Source of the DNA: Paracoccus zhejiangensis
Lineage (GTDB): Bacteria > Pseudomonadota > Alphaproteobacteria > Rhodobacterales > Rhodobacteraceae
Length of the DNA stretch: 64,000 bases
Direction: 5' to 3'
NCBI RefSeq assembly: GCF_002847445.1
Contig: NZ_CP025431.1
Coordinates: forward strand, 62,001-126,000
This document shows, piece after piece, positions 45,151 to 52,581 of the stretch. The position numbers and the translations under genes were made by a program. The notes beneath the pieces were generated by a model. It was not told the DNA's origin. It did not search any database and worked only from the letters and a program-made list of their open reading frames with translations. Numbering within the stretch: the stretch's first letter is position 1; each line of letters begins with the position of its first letter.

Positions 45151-45166
45151 CTTCCCCGCGGGGAAG
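45151..45166. promoter_or_regulatory. parS-like palindrome, copy 2
   Basis: CTTCCCCGCGGGGAAG, a perfect 16-bp palindrome one base beyond the parB stop codon. Confidence 0.7.
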
Positions 45167-45167
45167 A

Positions 45168-46283
45168 TCACTCGATCTGGTCGAGGAGCGAGGCGACGGC
45201 GGCCTCGAGCCGGCGGCGGTCGACGGTCGAGAAGTCGCGCGGCAGGCGGATCTCGAGCCTTCCGTTGGCGGCGGTGCATTTGGCGCTGCCCTGCGGACGG
45301 GTCAGCTGGAAGGTGGTCTTGGCCTTGCCAGCGGGCACCGGCGTAGCGGGCTTTTTCGGCGCGGGCGCAGGCTCGCCGAGCGGGTCGTCGCCCTGCCCCG
45401 CGTAACGGCGCAGCACGTCGAGCTCGTCCTTGACGCTGCGGTTGTCCCAGTCCTTCAGCTCGGCCTTGATCGCCGCCACCATGCCCGGCACCTCGTCGAT
45501 GCGCGCGGACAGCGCGAGGCCGAGGGCGCGCGGGATGTCCTGCGGAAAGAGCAGGCTTTCCCAGAGCCGCCGGACCAGCGGGATGAAATTGCGGATATAG
45601 CTGCGCTTCTGGTAGCCCGCCGATTTGAACAGGATCGCCACCGCCTTTTCCGGGTCGGTCTCGGCGGTGCCGGGGTCCATGGCATAGTCCACGGCCAGCT
45701 GCGCCATCTCGGCGAAGGAGATGTCCTTGCGGACCAGGTTCTCGTCGACCATGCGGCGGTACAGCCGTTCCAAGTGGTCGCCCTTGGCGATGATGCCGGC
45801 GGGAATCTTGCCCCAGGCCTCGGCATCACCGGTTTCTTTCAGCAGTTCGCGATAGGCAGAAAGACGGCGCCAGCCCTGCACCAGTTCATAGCGACCGTCA
45901 CCGATCGGCTCGACCCGGATCGGGTTCGACAACCCGATCTCGCGGATCGAGGCGACCAGTTCGGCCAGTTCGAAATCGGGACCGTTCTTGCGGTCGCGGG
46001 TCAGCTTGTAGGTCTGGATCGCGTCCAGCGGGACCAGGTCGGTGATCAGTCCGGCGCGCTTCATCCGCACATGTTCCTGCGCGAGCGCGTCATTCTCGGC
46101 CCGGATCTTCGCCTCGACCTCGGCACGGTCGCGGCTCGATTCCGCGGTTTCGGCAATGGCGGTGGCCATCGGGCCACGGCGCGGCTCGGGCGTGTCGGCC
46201 TTTTCCGCGACCTTCCCCGCGGGGAAGGTTTCCACCGGCTCCTCCGGCATCTCGATCTCGAACATGCGGCGCTTGCGGCTCAT
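45168..46283 (-). CDS. parB: ParB/RepB plasmid partition protein
   Basis: A 371-aa centromere-binding protein. The ParB/Sulfiredoxin-type domain includes LVPLDAIQTYKL, ELVASIREIGLSNPIRVEP, and RYELVQGWRRLSAYREL; a helix-turn-helix region follows (KDISFAEMAQLAVDYAMDP). The C-terminal part is Pro/Lys-rich then ends in a short conserved tail. It is coupled to parA by a 4-bp overlap (ATGA). A parS-like palindrome lies inside the coding sequence near the N-terminus, encoding FPAGKV, and another follows the stop. Confidence 0.9.
   Translation of the reverse strand: MSRKRRMFEIEMPEEPVETFPAGKVAEKADTPEPRRGPMATAIAETAESSRDRAEVEAKIRAENDALAQEHVRMKRAGLITDLVPLDAIQTYKLTRDRKNGPDFELAELVASIREIGLSNPIRVEPIGDGRYELVQGWRRLSAYRELLKETGDAEAWGKIPAGIIAKGDHLERLYRRMVDENLVRKDISFAEMAQLAVDYAMDPGTAETDPEKAVAILFKSAGYQKRSYIRNFIPLVRRLWESLLFPQDIPRALGLALSARIDEVPGMVAAIKAELKDWDNRSVKDELDVLRRYAGQGDDPLGEPAPAPKKPATPVPAGKAKTTFQLTRPQGSAKCTAANGRLEIRLPRDFSTVDRRRLEAAVASLLDQIE
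46210..46229. promoter_or_regulatory. parS-like palindrome, copy 3 (inside parB)
   Basis: ACCTTCCCCGCGGGGAAGGT, a perfect 20-bp palindrome containing the 16-bp core, within codons about 19-25 of parB. The encoded residues (TFPAGKV) lie in the poorly conserved leader of the protein. Confidence 0.7.
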
Positions 46284-47581
46284 GCCTCACCCTCCAGCTT
46301 GTCCCATGCGGTCAGCACGTGACCCCGGAATTCTTCATAGGCCTGGTCGAAACTGGCGCGCGCGCGACGCCATGTGCCGCGCGTCATCTCGCGGTAATCG
46401 ATCTCGTAGATCGAACTTAGGAAGCGGCCCGACTGCTCGACGGCGCGGGTCAACTCGATCGGGTGCTGGGCCATGCGATCGCCGAAGACCTGCTGGAAGG
46501 CGCCGAGCATGGCCTGGTGCAATTCGTTCGACGGCTCGTAGCGGGTCATCAGGAAGCGCACATCGGCGAAGGCCTTGGGCAAAGCGATCTTCCCCGTGGG
46601 GAAGCTTTCGAACCCGTGCGACAGGTCCTCGAGCGCCTCGGCCAGCTGGCCGATGAAGCTGGTGGTCGAATCGTATTCCCAGTAGCCGGGACCGGAGGGG
46701 ATATAGAGCATGTCGGCCGCGAAGACCGCGTTCATCGACTGGTAGCCGATGGCCGGCGGGCAGTCGAAAAGGATGAGGTCATAGGCATCATCGGCGAGGC
46801 TGTCGAGGAAGCGCGAGACGGCACCGAAGAAGGTCCATTCCGGGTTCAGGTGGCGATACTGGGCGCTGGCGAACTCGACGAAGGCGGCGTTGGCGCAGCT
46901 GGGGACGATGTCGATGGTCGGCCAGGCGGTCGGCTTGATGAAGTCGGCGGGCCGAAGCGTGCCAAGGCCCATGTCGCGGATCGAGGCCGGCAGCTTGCGC
47001 TGGGGCAGGGCGGTCCCGCTCTCGGCACCCGCCGCACTGCCATTCATCCGGTCGGTCTCGCGTTCGAGGTCGCGGGCCATGATGCCCCAGACGGTGTGAT
47101 CCTCGCCCACGTCATTGAGGCCCATCGAGTGGCTGAGCGTCGCCTGCGGGTCGAAATCGACGACCAGCACGCGATAGCCGTCGAGCGCGGCGGCATGGGC
47201 GAAGTGCAGCGCCACGGTGGACTTGCCGGCACCGCCCTTGAAATTGGCGATGGCGGCGCGGAAGGCGCGCTTGCCCTCGGGGCGCGGCGGCATCAGCGTC
47301 TTCTTGTTGATGCGGATGCGCCGGCGCAGCTCGTTGATCTCGTCGAGGCTGAACCAGCGCTGGCGGCCATCCTCTTCGACTTCCCCGAGGGGAAGGTTCA
47401 GGTCGGCCAGCTTGCCGCGGAAGGTCGACTGGTTGATGCGGAAGATGAGCTCGGCCACCTCCCAGGAGGAGAAGCGGCGCAGGGTCTTTTCCAGCTCGGG
47501 CGAGAAGGTCTGCCGACGGATCCAGCCCTGCATCTTGAGAGATTGTGCCTGAAGCTGCGCGAGGTTTTCGTGCGTATACAT
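46280..47581 (-). CDS. parA: ParA/RepA plasmid partition ATPase
   Basis: A 433-aa ParA of the type with an N-terminal DNA-binding extension (SSWEVAELIFRINQSTFRGKL, winged-helix-like), as in plasmid RepA/ParA proteins that also repress their own operon. The ATPase domain has deviant Walker A KGGAGKST (about 115-122), VVDFDPQATLS, and LILFDCPPAIGY. It drives plasmid segregation with ParB. Two parS-like palindromes lie inside the gene (47380-47395 and 46589-46604), encoding NLPLGEV and SFPTGKI. Confidence 0.92.
   Translation of the reverse strand: MYTHENLAQLQAQSLKMQGWIRRQTFSPELEKTLRRFSSWEVAELIFRINQSTFRGKLADLNLPLGEVEEDGRQRWFSLDEINELRRRIRINKKTLMPPRPEGKRAFRAAIANFKGGAGKSTVALHFAHAAALDGYRVLVVDFDPQATLSHSMGLNDVGEDHTVWGIMARDLERETDRMNGSAAGAESGTALPQRKLPASIRDMGLGTLRPADFIKPTAWPTIDIVPSCANAAFVEFASAQYRHLNPEWTFFGAVSRFLDSLADDAYDLILFDCPPAIGYQSMNAVFAADMLYIPSGPGYWEYDSTTSFIGQLAEALEDLSHGFESFPTGKIALPKAFADVRFLMTRYEPSNELHQAMLGAFQQVFGDRMAQHPIELTRAVEQSGRFLSSIYEIDYREMTRGTWRRARASFDQAYEEFRGHVLTAWDKLEGEA
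46589..46604. promoter_or_regulatory. parS-like palindrome, copy 4 (inside parA)
   Basis: CTTCCCCGTGGGGAAG, one central mismatch from the perfect palindrome, in the C-terminal half of parA where it encodes FPTGK. Confidence 0.65.
47380..47395. promoter_or_regulatory. parS-like palindrome, copy 5 (inside parA)
   Basis: CTTCCCCGAGGGGAAG, one central mismatch from the perfect palindrome, near the 5' end of parA between the DNA-binding extension and the ATPase domain. Confidence 0.65.
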
Positions 47582-48103
47582 GTTGTGCCTGTATTTCCGG
47601 ACGCTAATTACTGCTGTATTGGCTTTTACGCCGGATTTGCGCTTTTGGCAAAAGGCAAGTTAAGGTGAGGGCAAGAATAACCCAGTCCAGCGCCTGTTGC
47701 GCGAATCGGGCTTGCAGCGTTCGCAGCGGGGCGCGCGTTGCATACCGGGGAATGGGGGACGCACCGGGGCCATCTGCAAGATATTGGGTGACATCCGAGG
47801 CGAAATAGGGGTCACCCAGGATGTCCCCCCATACCAGTGATACCGTTTTTTCTTGCCGGATTTGGACAGGGAAAGACGCAACAGTTCAAATGGCTTGACA
47901 GAATCGCTGATCCGGACGCAAATGCGGTAAGGATGGTGAAAAGCGTTTTACGCAGCACAAGACCAGCGGGGCGGAAGACCTCGCAGCGCATCCCCAGAGG
48001 CAAAGGCCTGGCAAGGGTCGCGAGAGAGAAGCCCGAAACGGGCACGAGGCAAACGCCCGAAAACGGGCACGAGGGGCCGGGTCAACCGGCGGGCAGGACC
48101 GTG
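47582..48103. other. Probable origin and divergent control region, parA / rep
   Basis: 522 bp between the divergent parA and rep genes. The parA-proximal part is A+T-rich and holds the near-palindrome CTTTTGGCAAAAG (47642-47654). Interleaved inverted repeats lie at 47786-47825: GGGTGAC with GTCACCC, and GACATCC with GGATGTC. Two tandem hairpin repeats lie at 48031-48074. A frame in register with rep is open from 47837, but its early residues look non-coding. The arrangement fits an origin with parA autorepression sites. Confidence 0.6.
48031..48074 (+). repeat. Two tandem hairpin repeats just before rep
   Basis: GCCCGAAACGGGCACGAGG (48031-48049) and the same with one extra A (48055-48074), five bases apart. 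Each contains a five-base-pair stem, GCCCG/CGGGC, with a 3-4 base loop of A. They sit about 30 bp upstream of the rep start, so they may be initiator-binding iterons or a control on rep expression. Confidence 0.65.
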
Positions 48104-48790
48104 ATGCAGATCATTCGGCCGGTGGGTCGTGAGGCGTCAGCGAAGAAATATGACCTCCTGTCGGCGCTGATGGCACATGCGCTGGCCGGGGACCAGCATC
48201 GGCAACGGCTGGTGCTGCGGCTGATGGCGCTGATCACCACCCGCTATAACTGGCAGCGCGACGAGCTGACCATGGGCCAGCGCGAGATGGCGCGGCTGTG
48301 GTGCGTGGACGAGCGCACGGTGAAGCGCGACATGGCGCGGCTGAAGGCCCTGGGATGGGTCGTCGTAAAGCGGCAGGGCGCGCGGGGCAGGGTGTCGGTG
48401 CTGGGCCTCGGGCTCGAGCGGATCATGCTGGATACGCGGGCCGAGTGGGAGCATATCGGGCCGGATTTCGTCGAGAGGGCAGGGGGGACGGCGCCGGTTC
48501 CCGAGAGCACGGTGGTGCCGTTCCGCCCGCGCGGCGCGGTCGAGGCCGGGGACGGCACCTGGGGCGCGGCCTGCCGGCAGCTGGCGGGCGAGGACCCGGC
48601 GCTCTACGAGGCCTGGTTCGCGGCGCTGAGCGAGGCGGGCTGCGAGGGTGGCGTGCTGGTTTTGATCGCGCCGACGCGGTTTCATGCGAGCTACGTTGCG
48701 GGCCATTTCATCGGCCGGCTGCTGAGCGCGGCGAGCCGCGCCGACCCGGCCATCCGCGCGGTGCGCATTCGCAGTGCGGGGGAAGGGTAG
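48104..48790 (+). CDS. DnaA-like plasmid replication initiator
   Basis: A 228-aa protein read from ATG 48104 (MQIIRPVGREASAKKYDLLS). A winged-helix-type middle (YNWQRDELTMGQREMARLWC, then VDERTVKRDMARLKALGWVV) is followed by a C-terminal segment resembling DnaA domain I (CRQLAGEDPALYEAWFAALS, then LVLIAPTRFHASYVAGHF). This matches the DnaA-like replicase class of Rhodobacterales plasmids, which typically sits divergent to parAB as here. GTG 48101 is an equally possible start; the frame extends to GTG 47837 but without family-like residues. Confidence 0.82.
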   Translation: MQIIRPVGREASAKKYDLLSALMAHALAGDQHRQRLVLRLMALITTRYNWQRDELTMGQREMARLWCVDERTVKRDMARLKALGWVVVKRQGARGRVSVLGLGLERIMLDTRAEWEHIGPDFVERAGGTAPVPESTVVPFRPRGAVEAGDGTWGAACRQLAGEDPALYEAWFAALSEAGCEGGVLVLIAPTRFHASYVAGHFIGRLLSAASRADPAIRAVRIRSAGEG

Positions 48791-48823
48791 GGGCGGGAGT
48801 CCTTAACAAAGATTTAACCGGCT

Positions 48824-48837
48824 TTGATGCAGATCAA
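48824..48837. promoter_or_regulatory. FNR-type binding site
   Basis: TTGATGCAGATCAA, a perfect match to TTGAT-N4-ATCAA recognised by FNR/Anr-type regulators. Its centre is about 41 bp before the ATG of the small membrane protein gene. It should activate the following genes under low oxygen or nitrogen-oxide conditions. Confidence 0.8.
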
Positions 48838-48871
48838 TGTTCCGGTTGAGCAGGCCCGGTAGATCGCCCGC

Positions 48872-49090
48872 ATGAGTTGGGTGTTACAGCATGAACGGCC
48901 AGTGCCTGCGGGCCTCGATCGGGGGGTTGCGGCTGCGCCGGTGCTGGTCGCGGTGGTTTGGTGGGTAACAACTCTGCTGGCAGGGGCCGTCTATGCCCTG
49001 CCGGCTTCCACCGCCCCGCTACTGGACATCCAATTCACCGAGTCTCCGGCCGCCAGCTTGGTGGCCGGGGCCGAGGGCGAGCGGCCGTGA
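48872..49090 (+). CDS. Small single-pass membrane protein upstream of nosL
   Basis: A 72-aa protein with one clear membrane helix (about 22-43, VLVAVVWWVTTLLAGAVYAL) and a short soluble tail. I do not recognise a family. It lies directly downstream of an FNR-type box and overlaps nosL by one base (TGATG), so it is likely expressed and coupled to NosL. A role in copper or respiratory-enzyme assembly is inference from position. Confidence 0.6.
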   Translation: MSWVLQHERPVPAGLDRGVAAAPVLVAVVWWVTTLLAGAVYALPASTAPLLDIQFTESPAASLVAGAEGERP

Positions 49091-49557
49091 TGGGGCGCGC
49101 GCTGGCCCTGGTGCTGTTGCTGCTGACCGGCTGTCGCGAGGAGCAGACGCAGGTCGTCGATCCGCTGCCGCTGACCGGGGCGGCACTTCAGCAGGTCGGA
49201 CCCAAGGCGCAGGTGCATCTGAAGGGTCTCGAGGGCGCGCCGTTGTTCTTTGCGCAGGTGCGCGATGCGGTCGCCTATTCCCGCCATCCCGACGCCAGCC
49301 ATCCGGTGCTGGCCATCTGGGTGAGCGACATGGGGGCTACCGGCGCGACATGGGAGAAGCCGGGGGCGATGAACTGGATCCATGCCGGGGCGGCGCATTA
49401 CGTCGTTGGTTCGTCGCGAAGGGGCGGGTCGGGCAAGCCTGAACTGGTGCCCTTCGCGCAGGAAGCGGCGGCAAGGGATTTCGCGGCGGCGCAGGGCGGG
49501 GTGGTGATGGACCTGGTGACGATTCCGGATTCGGCGGTGGACGGGGCAGGGGAATAG
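49090..49557 (+). CDS. nosL: NosL-family copper chaperone lipoprotein
   Basis: A 155-aa lipoprotein with signal and lipobox LLLLTGC (Cys about 14). The C-terminal segment HYVVGSSRRGGSGKPELVPF followed by AQEAAARDFAAAQGG is typical of NosL, which delivers copper to nitrous-oxide reductase NosZ. No nosZ, nosD, nosF or nosY is in the window. ATG 49090 overlaps the stop of the small membrane protein gene. The group is preceded by an FNR box and followed by a Crp/Fnr gene. Confidence 0.82.
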   Translation: MGRALALVLLLLTGCREEQTQVVDPLPLTGAALQQVGPKAQVHLKGLEGAPLFFAQVRDAVAYSRHPDASHPVLAIWVSDMGATGATWEKPGAMNWIHAGAAHYVVGSSRRGGSGKPELVPFAQEAAARDFAAAQGGVVMDLVTIPDSAVDGAGE

Positions 49558-49621
49558 ACCTTTCCCTCGGCCCGCCCGTCATGCCACAGTCGGGCTTCCC
49601 GTCCCCGGTTCCCTGTTGCCC

Positions 49622-50302
49622 ATGTCCGAACCTGTCCCCGAGATCCTGCGCAAATCCATGCTGCTCAGCGGGCTGAGCGAGGCCAATCGCGCCCATGTGC
49701 TGAAGGATGCCCTGCGCCGCAGCTATGGCGCGGGCGAGACGGTCTTCCTGCAGGGCGAGCCGGCGCGGGCGGTGTTCATCGTGCTTTCGGGTGCGGTGAA
49801 GCTGGTCAGGATGACGCCCTCGGGGGCCGAGGCGGTGGTGGCGATCATCGGGCGGGGGCGCAGCTTTGCCGAGGCGATGGTGCTGCGGCGGACGCCCTAT
49901 CCGGTGACGGCCGAGGCGATCACGGCTTGCACGCTGTTGCAGATCGACGGCACGCGGCTCAGGCAGTTCCTGGTCGAGAACCCGGAATTCGCCATCGACC
50001 TCTTGGCCTCGACCTTCGTGCATCTGCAGGGGCTGGTCGAGCAGGTCGAGAAGCTGAAGGCGCATAGCGGGGTGCAGCGGCTGGCCGAGTTCCTGGCCGG
50101 GCTGGCCGAGGCCGAGGCGGGCGGTTGCGCGGTCGAGCTGCCCTATAGCAAGCGACTGATCGCGGGGCATCTGGGGATGCAGCCGGAAAGCCTGTCGCGG
50201 GCCTTTGCCAAGCTGCGCGAGAGCGGGGTCGAAAGCGAGGGCAACCGCGTCCTGATCGCCGATCTCGAGGCTCTGCGCGCGGTGGCGGCGGGCGAGCGGT
50301 AG
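49622..50302 (+). CDS. Crp/Fnr-family regulator, Nnr/Dnr type
   Basis: A 226-aa protein: cyclic-nucleotide-binding-like beta-roll (about 10-120), dimerisation helix, and a C-terminal helix-turn-helix with LPYSKRLIAGHLGMQPESLSRAF. The four cysteines of an oxygen-sensing FNR [4Fe-4S] cluster are absent, which favours the Nnr/Dnr branch that responds to nitric oxide. Its neighbours NosL and NnrS and the two FNR/NNR-type boxes support this. A TTG at 49616 is an alternative start two codons earlier. Confidence 0.83.
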   Translation: MSEPVPEILRKSMLLSGLSEANRAHVLKDALRRSYGAGETVFLQGEPARAVFIVLSGAVKLVRMTPSGAEAVVAIIGRGRSFAEAMVLRRTPYPVTAEAITACTLLQIDGTRLRQFLVENPEFAIDLLASTFVHLQGLVEQVEKLKAHSGVQRLAEFLAGLAEAEAGGCAVELPYSKRLIAGHLGMQPESLSRAFAKLRESGVESEGNRVLIADLEALRAVAAGER

Positions 50303-50307
50303 GCCGG

Positions 50308-51486
50308 TCAGGCGGCGGCGGTGGTGCTGCGCGGGGCGAGGAACACCGGCAGCATGGCGGCCAGATAGAAGAGGAAGGCGAGGCACCAGAGCAGGCCCGA
50401 GCCGAAGACGCCGATCTGATAAAACCCGCCCGCGCCCGCCGATCCGGCCCATCGAAACGCCACCGCGAGCGGCATCAGGGCATAGGCCAGCGCCACCGCG
50501 CGCGGCGCGATCAGCGCCCGGCCAGAATGCCCGAGCGCCGCGCGGCTCATCACCGCAAGGGTCATGCTGCCGACCGCGCCGATGCCCAGCACATGCAGTG
50601 CTCCGGTCTCGGAGCCATGGCCCATCAGCGCCAGCCCCCAGAGCCCGAGGCCGAGCGCCAGCAGGGCATAGCCCAGATGCAGCGACCAGAGGATCGGCTG
50701 GCGCGCGGTCTGCAACCCGGACCAGCCCGAGAGGCGCAGCGCCGCGACCAGCCCGGCCAGCAGCGCCAGCCCTCCGGTCAGCGGATCGGGCAGGCCCGCC
50801 AGTGCCGCGAGCGCGGTCAGGATCGCCAGCGCGATGCCGGCGCCGGTCAGGACCGGCTGATCGACCGGCAGGGCGCCGGTCCGGCCCTCGCGCTGCAGGG
50901 CATTGCGGGTAAAGGCCGGCGTCACCCGCCCGCCCAGCACCGCGATCATGGCGCAGAGGATCAGCAGCCCGCCGCGCAGCCCCTGTCCGCCGGTCGAGGC
51001 GAGGCCAAGCCAGTCGAGATGCAGCATCAGGTTCGCGGTCCAGAGCAGCGTGAGCATGATGAGCAGCATCAGGTTCTGCGGCTTTGGCCGTTCCATCAGC
51101 TGCATCAGCAGCTTGGCGGCAAGGACCGGCAGGAAGGCCAGATCGACCAGCGCGACCACGAGCGGCGGCAGGAGGCCGGTGAGGCACAGCGCCAGACGCC
51201 CTGCGAGCCAGAGGGTCAGGGCCAGCAGGATGAAGCCCGGCCCCACCGGCTTGGCGCCGGTCCAGTTCGGCACGGCGGTCAGGAAGAAGCCGGCGATGGC
51301 GGCGCTGGCATAACCGAAGATCATCTCATGCGCGTGCCAATAGGAGGGCGCGATGCCCAGATGCGCGCCGCCGCCCAGATAGCCCGCCAGCCACAGCATC
51401 CAGACCGCGACCGAGATCACCGCCCAGAGACCGGCGGCGAGGAAGAAGGCGCGCCAGCCGGCGGTGAAGAGGGGGATGGGGGTCAT
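50308..51486 (-). CDS. nnrS: NnrS-family membrane protein
   Basis: A 392-aa integral membrane protein with about 12 helices. Hallmarks are SYWHAHEMIFGYASAAIAGF near the N-terminus and GALHVLGIGAVGSMTLAVMS followed by RAALGHSGR in the C-terminal half. NnrS proteins are haem/copper-containing proteins linked to nitric-oxide stress during denitrification. ATG 51486 has GGAAGGA upstream; the open frame continues far upstream on this strand but only as antisense to the efflux gene. An NNR-type box lies about 80 bp upstream. Confidence 0.9.
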   Translation of the reverse strand: MTPIPLFTAGWRAFFLAAGLWAVISVAVWMLWLAGYLGGGAHLGIAPSYWHAHEMIFGYASAAIAGFFLTAVPNWTGAKPVGPGFILLALTLWLAGRLALCLTGLLPPLVVALVDLAFLPVLAAKLLMQLMERPKPQNLMLLIMLTLLWTANLMLHLDWLGLASTGGQGLRGGLLILCAMIAVLGGRVTPAFTRNALQREGRTGALPVDQPVLTGAGIALAILTALAALAGLPDPLTGGLALLAGLVAALRLSGWSGLQTARQPILWSLHLGYALLALGLGLWGLALMGHGSETGALHVLGIGAVGSMTLAVMSRAALGHSGRALIAPRAVALAYALMPLAVAFRWAGSAGAGGFYQIGVFGSGLLWCLAFLFYLAAMLPVFLAPRSTTAAA

Positions 51487-51559
51487 GCTGTCCTTCCTGC
51501 GGGTGCGCCGGCGCGTGCTGCCGTGTCTTCGGTGATGACGCAGCCGGGTCGGGCTTGCC

Positions 51560-51573
51560 TTGATCGATGTCAA
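51560..51573. promoter_or_regulatory. FNR/NNR-type binding site upstream of nnrS
   Basis: TTGATCGATGTCAA, which on the minus strand reads TTGACATCGATCAA, one base from the perfect FNR consensus and close to NNR/DNR sites. It lies about 80 bp before the nnrS start and about 120 bp before the divergent efflux gene. Confidence 0.75.
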
Positions 51574-51693
51574 GTTGCCATGGCTCGGGCGGATGCGCGC
51601 TGACCGGCCCTCAAGGCGTTGAGATTCCGCGCCCGATCTGACAAAGCCCTTGGAAAGAACAGGAATCGGCAGAAGAGACGCAGGCGGGTGAGC

Positions 51694-52581
51694 ATGTCCC
51701 GAACCATCAGGATCGCATTGGGAAGCATCGTCGTGGGCCTCGTGGTCCTCGGGCTGAAGCTCTTGGCCTGGTGGCTGACGGGCTCGGTCGCGCTGCTGTC
51801 CGATGCGCTGGAAAGCACGGTGAACGTGGCCACCGCCTTTGCCGCGCTGATCGCCATCCATGTCGCCGCGCGGCCCGCCGATGCCGGCCATCCTTACGGC
51901 CATCACAAGGCCGAGTTCTTCAGCGCCGTGCTGGAGGGGGTGATGATCATTGTCGCCGCGCTTCTGATCATGCGCGAGGCGTATTTCGCCTTCCAGCATC
52001 CGCCGGTGATCGAGGCGCCCGCCATGGGCATCGCCATCAACGCCGCCGCCGGGGTGCTGAACGCGTTCTGGTGCTGGGTGCTGATCACCAAGGGCCGCAA
52101 GCACAAGTCGCCGGCGCTGGTCGCGGATGGCAAGCATCTGCTGTCCGACGTGATCTCGTCGGGCGGGGTGCTGCTGGGGGTGATCCTTGCGGTCACCACC
52201 GGATGGGCGATCCTTGATCCGCTGCTGGCGGGACTGGTGGGGCTGAACATCCTCTGGTCGGGCTGGAAGGTGACGGCCTCCTCGCTCAGCGGGCTCATGG
52301 ACGAGGCGGTGCCCGACAAGACGCTGGAAACGATCCGCGCCATCATCTCGGACAAGGCCACCGGCGCGATCGAGGCGCATGACTTGCGCACCCGCCACGC
52401 CGGCAAGGTGACCTTCATCGATTTCCACCTGGTGGTGGATGGCCAGACCACGGTCGAGGACGCGCATGAGATCTGCGACCGGATCGAGCAGTCGCTGCGG
52501 GCGAAGCTGCCCGAGGCGCAGATCACCATTCATGTCGAGCCCGACCACAAGGCCAAGCATTCCGGCGTGCTGGTGCTTTAA
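51694..52581 (+). CDS. Cation diffusion facilitator (CDF) transporter
   Basis: A 295-aa inner-membrane metal-proton antiporter with about six helices and a cytoplasmic C-terminal domain. Motifs: LSDALESTVN (helix 2), HPYGHHKAEFF, ADGKHLLSDVISS (helix 5), and a C-terminal metal-binding region HIEVEP-like (HVEPDHKAKH). It likely exports Zn, Fe or Mn. ATG 51694 (MSRTIRIAL) is chosen with GGGTGAG upstream; the longer reading adds a basic leader. Its last four bases overlap the end of uxuB on the other strand. Confidence 0.88.
   Translation: MSRTIRIALGSIVVGLVVLGLKLLAWWLTGSVALLSDALESTVNVATAFAALIAIHVAARPADAGHPYGHHKAEFFSAVLEGVMIIVAALLIMREAYFAFQHPPVIEAPAMGIAINAAAGVLNAFWCWVLITKGRKHKSPALVADGKHLLSDVISSGGVLLGVILAVTTGWAILDPLLAGLVGLNILWSGWKVTASSLSGLMDEAVPDKTLETIRAIISDKATGAIEAHDLRTRHAGKVTFIDFHLVVDGQTTVEDAHEICDRIEQSLRAKLPEAQITIHVEPDHKAKHSGVLVL

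Noticed and set aside
47660..47881. A 73-codon minus-strand frame in the parA-rep intergenic region
   Set aside because: No ribosome site, basic low-complexity residues, and it overlaps the probable control repeats.
48031..48074. Two hairpin repeats considered as a CRISPR array
   Set aside because: Only two units with a 5-bp gap and no cas genes; origin or control elements are more likely.
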